In this document: in pieces, positions 1 to 5,499 of the stretch
Position numbering within the stretch: the first letter of the stretch is position 1
Layout of the letters: each line of letters begins with the position of its first letter
Assembly (NCBI GenBank): GCA_027057185.1
Contig: JALUJE010000018.1
Location: 1-5,499, forward strand
Direction of reading: 5' to 3'
DNA: 5,499 nt
Source: Helicobacteraceae bacterium
Lineage (GTDB): Bacteria > Campylobacterota > Campylobacteria > Campylobacterales > Sulfurimonadaceae
Made by a program: the position numbers and the translations under genes
The notes under the pieces: generated by a model
Database searches by the model: none
Seen by the model: only the letters and a program-made list of their open reading frames with translations
Told to the model about the DNA's origin: nothing

Positions 1-1063
1 CATCACCACCGACAACCAGTTTTGGACGTCGTACTACCTGAGGTTTTTCAACTTCAGGCTCTTTTTTGGTGAAGGTCGTGTTGACTTTCTCACTTTCAAA
101 ACCCGTGGCAACCAGTGTGATTTTTACAAAATCTTCAGGTAAGGTTTCATCTGAGGTAGTACCGAAAATGACTTCCGCTTCTTCGTCGGCGCTTTCATGT
201 ACCACCTCCATAGCTTCGCTCAATTCAATCATGGAGAAGTTGGGATGCATGTTGAAATGTACCAGAACTCCCATGGCTCCATTAATAGACATATTATCAA
301 GTAGTGGTGACTCAATAGCACTTTTAATGGCTTCATACGCGGCATTCTCGCCCTGGAATTCACCAACACCCATCAGTGCCATACCCTGATGACTCATGAC
401 GGTTTTTAAATCCGCAAAGTCAAGATTGATGTCATTGTCACCACTAGCTAAAATAACACCCGAGGTACCGCTAACGGCTTGCGCGAGAACACTGTCGACA
501 ATTTTAAAACTCTCACGCATACCCAGCTTTCTATCTATAATTGAGAGGAGTTTGTCGTTGGGAATGACGACAATAGAGTCACTGGCTTCTTTAAGGTCTT
601 GAAGACCTTCCTCTGCTAGTTTGAGACGTTTGCGACCTTCAAAACCAAACGGTTTGGTTACCACAGAAATAGTGAGTGCACCGACCTCTTTAGCAATCTG
701 GGCAATTACTGGAGCCGCCCCGGTACCCGTACCGCCGCCAAGTCCCGCTGCAATAAAGACAATATCGGCACCTTCAAGTTGCGCACGAATATCTTCATAG
801 TTTTCTAGTGCCGAGTCACGACCGACTTCGGGTTTCATCCCTGCACCCAGACCTTTGGTCAGTTTTGCCCCCAGTTGAATTTTGGTGGCACCTGCGGCAA
901 CATCGAGTACTTGGGCATCTGTGTTTGCCAAAACCATCTCAATGCCGGCAACATTTTCATTGAGCATATGTCCAATCATATTACCGCCGCCGCCGCCGAC
1001 TCCGACCGCTATAATCCGGGCACCGGTTAACGGTACCGACTCTTCTATTTTAAATGGTTCCAT
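1..1063 (-). CDS. ftsZ: Cell division protein FtsZ (3' end cut by window edge)
   Basis: FtsZ is the tubulin-like GTPase that polymerises into the cytoplasmic Z ring at the division site. Reading back from the ATG at 1061-1063 gives 354 uninterrupted codons. The N-terminal nucleotide-binding loop is VGGGGGN (residues 22-28). NTDAQ lies at 47-51. The tubulin signature GGGTGTGAAP is at 109-118. The T7 synergy loop NLDFAD is at 213-218 (N213, D215 and D218 present), so both halves of the GTPase site are intact. From about residue 325 the sequence becomes a Lys/Glu/Pro-rich linker, as in other FtsZs. The short conserved C-terminal peptide that binds FtsA lies beyond the window, so probably a few tens of residues are missing. 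The start is firm: AAGGAG sits 8 bases upstream, and the 21-base gap after ftsA implies co-transcription. Nothing suggests degeneration. Confidence 0.98.
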   Translation of the reverse strand, partial: MEPFKIEESVPLTGARIIAVGVGGGGGNMIGHMLNENVAGIEMVLANTDAQVLDVAAGATKIQLGAKLTKGLGAGMKPEVGRDSALENYEDIRAQLEGADIVFIAAGLGGGTGTGAAPVIAQIAKEVGALTISVVTKPFGFEGRKRLKLAEEGLQDLKEASDSIVVIPNDKLLSIIDRKLGMRESFKIVDSVLAQAVSGTSGVILASGDNDINLDFADLKTVMSHQGMALMGVGEFQGENAAYEAIKSAIESPLLDNMSINGAMGVLVHFNMHPNFSMIELSEAMEVVHESADEEAEVIFGTTSDETLPEDFVKITLVATGFESEKVNTTFTKKEPEVEKPQVVRRPKLVVGGD

Positions 1064-1071
1064 GCTATACT

Positions 1072-1077
1072 CTCCTT
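1072..1077 (-). promoter_or_regulatory. Shine-Dalgarno site of ftsZ
   Basis: On the minus strand the sequence reads AAGGAG, a near-perfect match to the anti-SD of 16S rRNA, with 8 bases before the ftsZ ATG. It is the strongest ribosome binding site in the window and lies wholly in the 21-base ftsA-ftsZ gap. This fits FtsZ being made in larger amounts than FtsA from the same message, which is general knowledge of these proteins rather than something measured here. Confidence 0.85.
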
Positions 1078-1084
1078 AAATTGC

Positions 1085-2458
1085 TTAAAATAATTGGGTG
1101 ACCCAGTTCCAAAACTTACTAAATACCCCGACATCATCACCCTTGTTATTCTTTTTTTCCGGGAGTGATGTTAGTTCATTTTTTATGTCAAAAATGGCCT
1201 CTTCGGAAGGCTGTTCCACGGCGACGGGATTGCTGTTGATATCCTCAAGTGAAACCGGTTCATGCTCAATGGGACTTTCGTTGGAGTGGCGCATTTTTTT
1301 ATTGACGTCGATCTCATACGGGGAATATCGTCCTGCGGCATAGCGGACAAGCCCAACGGCTCCGGAGTAGGCAGGATCACGCAAGGTGTCAAACAGACCA
1401 TCCATCTCAATAGGTTTTGCCAAACGTACCGGCATATTATCAAAAATCGCAACGGCAAGTTCTCGCATACCGTCCATTTTGGTAAAGCCCCCGGTAAGAA
1501 CCACACCGGCACCAATATGCTCTTTGAGACCACTTTTCTCGAGTGATTGGGCAATAATCATTAATGTCTCTTCAACGCGGGCATAAATGACATTGTGTAC
1601 CACTTCTAACGAGACCTCATGCGTGGTATTTTCATCACCGATAATGGGCAGTTCAATTAGGTCATTGGTCGGTGTATGGAGTGACCCATAGGTCATTTTG
1701 ACACTGTCGGCAACATTCAACGGGGTGTGCAGCGCCATGGAAAGATCATTGGTAATGTGGTTGGACCCCACACCCAAAAAGTCATTGTAACGAATGGAAT
1801 TTCCAGAATGAATCACTAGATTACTTGTACTGCCTCCCATATCGATAACTGCAACTCCAAGTTCTTTTTCATCTTCGTTTAGTGTGGCGATGGCAGAGGC
1901 ATAACCACTTAAAATAATATTTTCAACTTCCACTCCGGCCGCCTTGACAGCCTTTTTTAAGTTATGAAGATTGGATTTTTGTGTGGTAATAATATGGGTT
2001 TCAACCTCAAGCCGTGAGGCATTCATTCCCAAAGGGTCTTCAATGAAATCCTGATCATCGACTTTAAAATTGTAAGGTAGTGTATGCAAGACCTCATAGT
2101 CATTGGGAATATTGGCGTTATATAATGAGGTATGCATCACACGTTCGATCTCTTTAATGCCGATCTCTTTGTTGATAATATTCACAATACCACTGGAATT
2201 TAAACTTTTGGCATATGCTCCGGAGATGGACACAATAGCACTTTTAGTGGTTGCTCCGGAGACACGCTTGGCATCACTGAGTGCATTTTTTATAGACTTG
2301 GAAGCAAGCTCTATATTGGTTATGCTGCCTTTTTTGAGACCCTGTGCTTTGGCAATGCCGGCACCGGTGACTTTAATATCGTTATCATCACCAATATCGG
2401 CAATGATGGCACATATTTTGGTGGAACCGATATCAATCGCTAAAACCGTTCTGCTCAA
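1085..2458 (-). CDS. ftsA: Cell division protein FtsA
   Basis: FtsA is the actin-like ATPase that anchors FtsZ filaments to the inner face of the cytoplasmic membrane and recruits later divisome proteins. The 457-residue product has the phosphate-1 motif DIGSTK (9-14), the FtsA-specific 1C (SHS2-type) insertion at about 84-162, phosphate-2 VIDMGGST (204-211) and the adenosine motif VLTGGF (320-325). A charged, low-complexity linker (about 385-440) leads to a C-terminal amphipathic helix (FSKFWNWVTQLF, 446-457), the expected membrane-targeting sequence. It is somewhat longer than E. coli FtsA (420 aa), mainly in the linker. The start is TTG (2456-2458), supported by GAAAGGA 8 bases upstream and by conserved sequence beginning immediately (VLAIDIGSTK). 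Only 2 bases separate it from the chaperone gene stop, suggesting translational coupling. All expected ATPase motifs are present. Confidence 0.98.
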   Translation of the reverse strand: MSRTVLAIDIGSTKICAIIADIGDDNDIKVTGAGIAKAQGLKKGSITNIELASKSIKNALSDAKRVSGATTKSAIVSISGAYAKSLNSSGIVNIINKEIGIKEIERVMHTSLYNANIPNDYEVLHTLPYNFKVDDQDFIEDPLGMNASRLEVETHIITTQKSNLHNLKKAVKAAGVEVENIILSGYASAIATLNEDEKELGVAVIDMGGSTSNLVIHSGNSIRYNDFLGVGSNHITNDLSMALHTPLNVADSVKMTYGSLHTPTNDLIELPIIGDENTTHEVSLEVVHNVIYARVEETLMIIAQSLEKSGLKEHIGAGVVLTGGFTKMDGMRELAVAIFDNMPVRLAKPIEMDGLFDTLRDPAYSGAVGLVRYAAGRYSPYEIDVNKKMRHSNESPIEHEPVSLEDINSNPVAVEQPSEEAIFDIKNELTSLPEKKNNKGDDVGVFSKFWNWVTQLF

Positions 2459-2460
2459 AC

Positions 2461-3927
2461 CTACAGTCCTTTCACAAACATCTCTACAGGATATTCACTT
2501 TCAAGCTCTTGAATCAATCCACGGTTGAGCAATGCTTCTTTGAGCTGAATAACATCTTTTTCCTGTTTCGTTATAGATGTGTTAAGCAATTTTTGTTCCA
2601 AAATATCGTACAGAGCGATTTTTTCATTACTTAATGTGATATATCCCCGTTTGTCCTGTTTGTTGAAAATGGCATTGACCAATAGTGATGCTTCTTCTGA
2701 GGTCAAACCGTCAATCTCGGGTATCTTCTGATGTGAAATTACCGTAGTTTTAGTTGCAGAAAAATTGTTGAGTGTTTGAGTAGCAAGCTCTTGCAACAGG
2801 CTGGCAGTTTTACTCTCTTTGTAGGCGGTTGCGACGGCAGCTTTTGCCTCTTCAAACTGTTTTACTTGAGGTTCGACTACCGACTCGAGCTTGACAAGCA
2901 TATAGATATCGCCGACTTTTCGGGGCTTTAAAAAAGGTTTTAGCATACTGAGTTCGGTGATTTCTTGAAATACATCAGGATGAAACAGAGTGTTGGAACT
3001 ATCTATATCTAGAGACTCTACCGAAATCGATGGATCAAGTTTGCCTTTTTTAAAGTCAATATATTTTTTAAGAGCGGCTTTTTTGGTTGCTTTGTCATCA
3101 AGAGCAGCTACAACCTGAGGGCGGGCAGTCTCAAAATCCATAATGGCACCTTCGGCATCTTTAAAATCATGTTTGTTGTTGTCGTAGTATGCTTTGAGGT
3201 CACTCTCTGTAGCCTGTGATGCAATGCGTTCTTGTTTTACCACTGAGGTTTTGTACAATGGAAGGGTCATGTACTCATTCTTGTGAGCTTCCCAATACTG
3301 CTTCAGGTTGTCATCTGAAAGCGTGACTTCGACCATATCGGCATTGAGAATTTTATAGCCGATAGTATCTTGAATACCTACTGCACTGCTGAGCAGTTCT
3401 TCTTCAAGGGGCAATGCTTTAGGGGCAAAGAGAGAAAGAAGTTTTTGGATGAGCATGGATTTTCTGACATCATCCTCATAACTCTTCATGGTAAGATGGT
3501 TTTGTTGGAGTGTCTTTTGATAAATGTCTTTGTCAAATACTCCATTGTTCTGAAAGACGCTTTGGCTCTTGATCTCGTGTAAAAGTTCCTCGTCACTTAT
3601 ACGAAGATTATAGTTTTGAGCAAGATTTAGCATGAGGGCTTCATCAATAAGCTGTCGCATTGCCTGTTTCTGTAACCCGAACTGTTTTGCTTTTTCCTCA
3701 TCAAAATTGCCTTGGAAAATTTTAGCGTACTGTGCATAAAGCCTGCTGTAACTTTTTTGTAGATCGGCATTTGAAATGGGCACATCACCCACTTTGGCAA
3801 TAGCAGAAGCCTTATCTCCGTAACTGTATTGTCCCCAACCGACAAAACCTGCCCCGATAAATGCGATGGTAGAAATCCACATCGTAATTATGAGATATTT
3901 TTTATGACGTTGCATCCATGTAATCAT
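2461..3927 (-). CDS. Membrane-anchored periplasmic chaperone, PpiD/SurA-like (SurA N-terminal domain)
   Basis: A 488-residue protein built like PpiD. It has a short basic cytoplasmic start (MITWMQRHKK) and one membrane segment at about 11-31. A SurA-N-like helical chaperone domain follows at about 40-165 (AKVGDVPISNADLQKSY, later LIDEALMLNLAQ). More helical periplasmic sequence follows, including YYDNNKHDF and a Lys-rich stretch around 248-295. PpiD proteins sit at the Sec translocon exit and help secreted and outer-membrane proteins fold. At 488 residues it is shorter than E. coli PpiD (623). I cannot find a clear parvulin-type prolyl isomerase core; only residues about 310-365 (VGDIYMLVKLESVVEPQVKQ) resemble the end of such a domain. 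It may therefore be a chaperone without isomerase activity. It is the first gene of the apparent operon with ftsA and ftsZ. The ATG start is preceded by AAGG at a long spacing of 11 bases. The family is fairly sure; enzymatic activity is doubtful. ppiD would be the closest symbol. Confidence 0.88.
   Translation of the reverse strand: MITWMQRHKKYLIITMWISTIAFIGAGFVGWGQYSYGDKASAIAKVGDVPISNADLQKSYSRLYAQYAKIFQGNFDEEKAKQFGLQKQAMRQLIDEALMLNLAQNYNLRISDEELLHEIKSQSVFQNNGVFDKDIYQKTLQQNHLTMKSYEDDVRKSMLIQKLLSLFAPKALPLEEELLSSAVGIQDTIGYKILNADMVEVTLSDDNLKQYWEAHKNEYMTLPLYKTSVVKQERIASQATESDLKAYYDNNKHDFKDAEGAIMDFETARPQVVAALDDKATKKAALKKYIDFKKGKLDPSISVESLDIDSSNTLFHPDVFQEITELSMLKPFLKPRKVGDIYMLVKLESVVEPQVKQFEEAKAAVATAYKESKTASLLQELATQTLNNFSATKTTVISHQKIPEIDGLTSEEASLLVNAIFNKQDKRGYITLSNEKIALYDILEQKLLNTSITKQEKDVIQLKEALLNRGLIQELESEYPVEMFVKGL
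2467..2473 (-). promoter_or_regulatory. Shine-Dalgarno site deciding the TTG start of ftsA
   Basis: The minus strand reads GAAAGGA, with 8 bases from its last A to the TTG start of ftsA. The site lies inside the last codons of the upstream chaperone gene. No in-frame ATG or GTG is available between that gene's stop codon and the conserved FtsA N-terminus, so this site supports TTG as the true start and termination-linked reinitiation as its likely mode of translation. Confidence 0.75.
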
Positions 3928-4144
3928 TGCTGTACGAACCTTAAAGAGCTAGATATGAAATATGGCTGTATTTTAACATAAATATTGGTTAATGTTTATA
4001 ATAACTTCTTTCTTCTTTTAGAAATTATGAAATTGTGTGGTCAGTGAGTTAGTTTTCTACATAAGATTACAGGATTAAACGTTAAAGAAGTAAGTGTCTA
4101 TGAGGGTTTAAGAAGCCTACGGTCGTAGTTTGTATCACAAACAA
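3928..4144. other. Non-coding gap between the aldolase-like gene and the chaperone gene
   Basis: This 217-base AT-rich stretch carries the putative chaperone-operon promoter in its left part. Its right part holds only a small inverted repeat, CTACG-GT-CGTAG, at 4117-4128, and a widely spaced TTAAAC/GTTTAA pair (about 4075-4080 and 4106-4111). I see no protein gene, no tRNA and no convincing terminator: the small hairpin is not followed by a T-run on the minus strand. Read-through from the aldolase-like gene into the division operon therefore cannot be excluded. Confidence 0.6.
3970..3998 (-). promoter_or_regulatory. Putative promoter of the chaperone-ftsA-ftsZ operon
   Basis: On the minus strand an extended -10 TGTTAAAAT occupies 3978-3970 (hexamer TAAAAT, 5 of 6 to consensus). 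TAAACA at 3998-3993 sits 17 bases upstream as a possible -35 (4 of 6 to TTGACA). Transcription would start near 3963, leaving a leader of about 35 bases before the ATG at 3927. The region is AT-rich, so chance matches are possible. The TG extension and correct spacing make this the best candidate in the gap. Confidence 0.45.
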
Positions 4145-4738
4145 TCAGTTATCAACATCATATAAGGAGATATTGCTGTTGAGCATCAAAATTCGGCAGC
4201 TTTTCTCCAGGATTGCCAGCTGTTTTGCCATTTCATACAGGTCTCTGTTGAAGGCATAAATGCCGTAGCCCCGGATTACAACAATATTGGTACGATATTG
4301 TGCAAAGTATTGTGGAATGGCACTAATAGCCCGCTCATACCAGTCATCGAACTCTTTGGGATCACATATGGGAATGGTGCCCAGCTCCTGTGAAGCAAAA
4401 TAATCCTGCGGAATAATAACATCGTGAGCAAGGGAGTAGGCCGTTGTAAATGGCGGCATTGTAAAGGTTATGAATTTTGCATCGCTGTTATGCTGATAGA
4501 TACCTTTGTGTATTTCGGCATCACAACTGGCATTTTTCCAGCGATAGTCTTTGTTAAAATAGAGTTCTAGAAGCGTGTGTTCGGTGATATTGTCAAAAAT
4601 TGCTTCTTTATGGTTAATAATAAAAAGATTGGACTCAACACGTGCGGAGATGGAACCGTGATAAATTCCGAAAAAATCTTTTCGAAACATGGAGAGCGCC
4701 AGAGAACCCAGCTGCTTTTTTATGCGTTTTTTATTCAT
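4145..4738 (-). CDS. Class II aldolase/adducin-fold protein, probably non-catalytic
   Basis: The product is 197 residues from the ATG at 4736-4738, the usual size for the class II aldolase/adducin domain (FucA/AraD family, Zn-dependent aldolases and epimerases). The fold is recognisable from HGSISAR (27-33, matching the family GNxSxR loop), FIINHKEAIFD, SCDAEIH (71-77), FTMPPFTTA (92-100) and IRGYGIYAF (155-163). Aligned by eye to fuculose-1-phosphate aldolase, the usual ligand positions differ: the catalytic Glu is D73, the HxH pair is F92-T-M94, and the third His is Y158. All three zinc histidines are thus absent, so a sugar-phosphate aldolase reaction is unlikely and the role is unknown. 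It has no signal peptide and should be cytoplasmic. It lies between the division operon and divergent rsmH. A GTG five codons upstream (4751-4753) is an alternative start; neither has a Shine-Dalgarno site. The fold is fairly sure, the function not assigned. Confidence 0.75.
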   Translation of the reverse strand: MNKKRIKKQLGSLALSMFRKDFFGIYHGSISARVESNLFIINHKEAIFDNITEHTLLELYFNKDYRWKNASCDAEIHKGIYQHNSDAKFITFTMPPFTTAYSLAHDVIIPQDYFASQELGTIPICDPKEFDDWYERAISAIPQYFAQYRTNIVVIRGYGIYAFNRDLYEMAKQLAILEKSCRILMLNSNISLYDVDN

Positions 4739-4744
4739 GATCGT

Positions 4745-4774
4745 ATTGTACACTAATATGTTTTAAGCTGTTAT
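4745..4774 (-). promoter_or_regulatory. Possible promoter of the aldolase-like gene
   Basis: The minus strand carries TACAAT at 4750-4745 (5 of 6 to the -10 consensus), with ATAACA at 4774-4769 at 18-base spacing (4 of 6 to -35). The predicted start of transcription falls on or within a base or two of the A of the ATG at 4738, which would give a leaderless message. This matches the lack of any Shine-Dalgarno site before that ATG. The evidence is a sequence match only. Confidence 0.3.
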
Positions 4775-4777
4775 AAT
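4769..4777 (+). promoter_or_regulatory. Extended -10 promoter of rsmH
   Basis: TGTTATAAT is a perfect extended -10 element (TGn plus TATAAT at 4772-4777). Transcription should begin near 4784, giving a leader of about 37 bases before the GTG start of rsmH. No good -35 is present at 16-18 bases; TTGTAC at 4746-4751 is 20 bases away and matches only partly. Extended -10 promoters often work without a -35, and Campylobacterota promoters are known for weak -35 boxes. It overlaps the possible promoter of the divergent aldolase-like gene. Confidence 0.6.
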
Positions 4778-4811
4778 GTAAAATACATGTAAAAATAAAA
4801 TAAAGAACATT

Positions 4812-4816
4812 GAGGA
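4812..4816 (+). promoter_or_regulatory. Shine-Dalgarno site of rsmH
   Basis: GAGGA lies 4 bases before the GTG at 4821, a little closer than the optimum but the only purine-rich match in the leader. It supports GTG as the start, since no in-frame ATG exists between the putative promoter and the conserved HVPVL motif at residues 6-10. Confidence 0.6.
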
Positions 4817-4820
4817 TAGT

Positions 4821-5499
4821 GTGCAAAAGAGTCCGCATGTACCGGTACTGTATCGAGAAGTCATCAAATATTTCAGTGCCATAGAGCATGGTGTGATTAT
4901 TGACTGTACCTTGGGCTATGGTGGGCACAGCTCCATGATTTTAGAAGCCAACCCTCATATTAAACTTATCGGTATTGATCAAGATCCTAGTGCCATTGAA
5001 TTTTCCAGCAGGCGTTTGGCACCGTTTCAAGAACGTGTTGAGATTGTGCAGGGACGTTTTGCATCAGTCATTGCAGATGTCATAGCGCGTGAAGGGGTTG
5101 GGAATATTCGAGGTATTTTGGCCGATATCGGGGTGTCATCACTCCAATTGGATCACCATGAGCGAGGCTTTTCATATGAGAGCTGTACGTTGGATATGCG
5201 GATGAATCCCGAAGCACCGCTTAGTGCCGCAGATGTGGTGAATGGTTACTCTCAACATGCACTAGAAGCACTATTGCGGGACTACGGCGAATTACGAAAT
5301 TTCAAAAAAATTGCTTCAATTATAGTAGAAAGCCGCCCCTTTACTTCGGCAAAGGAGCTCTCTGACGCCGTGAAACCTTACGCACCAAGAGGTAAAAAAA
5401 TACATCCTGCTACGTTGGTGATGCAAGCGATACGCATTGAGGTTAACAATGAACTCGGTGAATTGCGAGAATTGTTGAACACTATAGAACACTTAAAAC
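4821..5499 (+). CDS. rsmH: 16S rRNA (cytosine-1402-N4)-methyltransferase RsmH (3' end cut by window edge)
   Basis: RsmH (formerly MraW) uses S-adenosylmethionine to methylate N4 of C1402 in 16S rRNA at the ribosomal P site, and is a classic member of the dcw cluster. The 226 codons in the window cover about two thirds of the usual length (about 310 residues). Visible are the N-terminal HVPVLYREVI (6-15), SAM-binding motif I DCTLGYGGHS (28-37), the acidic ribose-binding region GIDQDPSA (51-58), ADIGVSSLQLD (101-111) with ERGFSY following, LDMRMNP (124-130), and HPATLVMQAIRIEVNNEL (195-212), which corresponds to the conserved xxQAxRIxVNxEL block. It begins with GTG and is divergent from the other genes. 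The reading frame is open to the window end and all motifs seen are intact, so it should be functional. Confidence 0.97.
   Translation, partial: MQKSPHVPVLYREVIKYFSAIEHGVIIDCTLGYGGHSSMILEANPHIKLIGIDQDPSAIEFSSRRLAPFQERVEIVQGRFASVIADVIAREGVGNIRGILADIGVSSLQLDHHERGFSYESCTLDMRMNPEAPLSAADVVNGYSQHALEALLRDYGELRNFKKIASIIVESRPFTSAKELSDAVKPYAPRGKKIHPATLVMQAIRIEVNNELGELRELLNTIEHLK

Noticed and set aside
66..602. Two plus-strand open frames opposite ftsZ
   Set aside because: They are antisense to a fully conserved ftsZ reading frame, have no ribosome binding site of note and show no recognisable protein features.
983..997. GCC/GGC triplet run that looks like a microsatellite
   Set aside because: It encodes the five-glycine nucleotide-binding loop of FtsZ, so the repetition is explained by protein function.
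1098..2528. Several open frames on both strands overlapping ftsA
   Set aside because: ftsA carries all family motifs throughout this stretch; the others are shadow frames without plausible starts or domain content.
3928..3942. GGTTCG on the minus strand resembling a tRNA T-loop followed by an end like ACAGCA
   Set aside because: No pairing T-stem, anticodon arm or acceptor stem can be found upstream, and it lies in the leader of the chaperone gene.
4117..4128. Small inverted repeat CTACG-GT-CGTAG as a terminator of the aldolase-like gene
   Set aside because: The stem is only 4-5 pairs and no T-run follows it on the minus strand, so it is not a convincing intrinsic terminator.
4731..4928. 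Minus-strand 65-codon open frame opposite the start of rsmH
   Set aside because: It is antisense to the conserved SAM-binding start of rsmH and has no recognisable features; the divergent promoter region explains the sequence better.

Overview
The window comes from a Gram-negative bacterium, most probably a member of the Campylobacterota (Epsilonproteobacteria), perhaps a Sulfurovum- or Sulfurimonas-like environmental species. The pointer is gene order: a PpiD/SurA-like periplasmic chaperone gene, ftsA and ftsZ run in one direction, with rsmH (mraW) nearby on the other strand. From memory, Campylobacter and Helicobacter keep the same chaperone-ftsA-ftsZ order. The protein sequences and moderate base composition fit, but the genus is an inference.

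Layout: positions 1-1063 (minus) hold most of ftsZ, cut at the left edge before its C-terminal tail. Positions 1085-2458 (minus) hold complete ftsA, which begins with TTG. Positions 2461-3927 (minus) hold a complete membrane-anchored PpiD/SurA-like chaperone gene. These three genes are packed with gaps of 2 and 21 bases and look like one operon, read from a putative extended -10 promoter at about 3970-3998. Positions 3928-4144 are non-coding. Positions 4145-4738 (minus) hold a small class II aldolase/adducin-fold gene whose usual metal ligands all appear to be replaced. Positions 4739-4820 are a divergent promoter region with a perfect extended -10 (TGTTATAAT) on the plus strand. Positions 4821-5499 (plus) hold the first 226 codons of rsmH, which runs off the right edge.

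Functionally this is a rearranged piece of the division and cell-wall (dcw) cluster. FtsZ forms the cytokinetic ring and FtsA ties it to the membrane. The PpiD-like protein probably helps envelope proteins fold as they leave the translocon. RsmH methylates 16S rRNA and is a classic dcw member. The aldolase-fold protein is the odd one out, and its probable loss of catalytic residues is the most interesting observation here. No tRNA, rRNA, CRISPR array, insertion sequence or phage feature was seen, and I found no convincing new multi-gene system.
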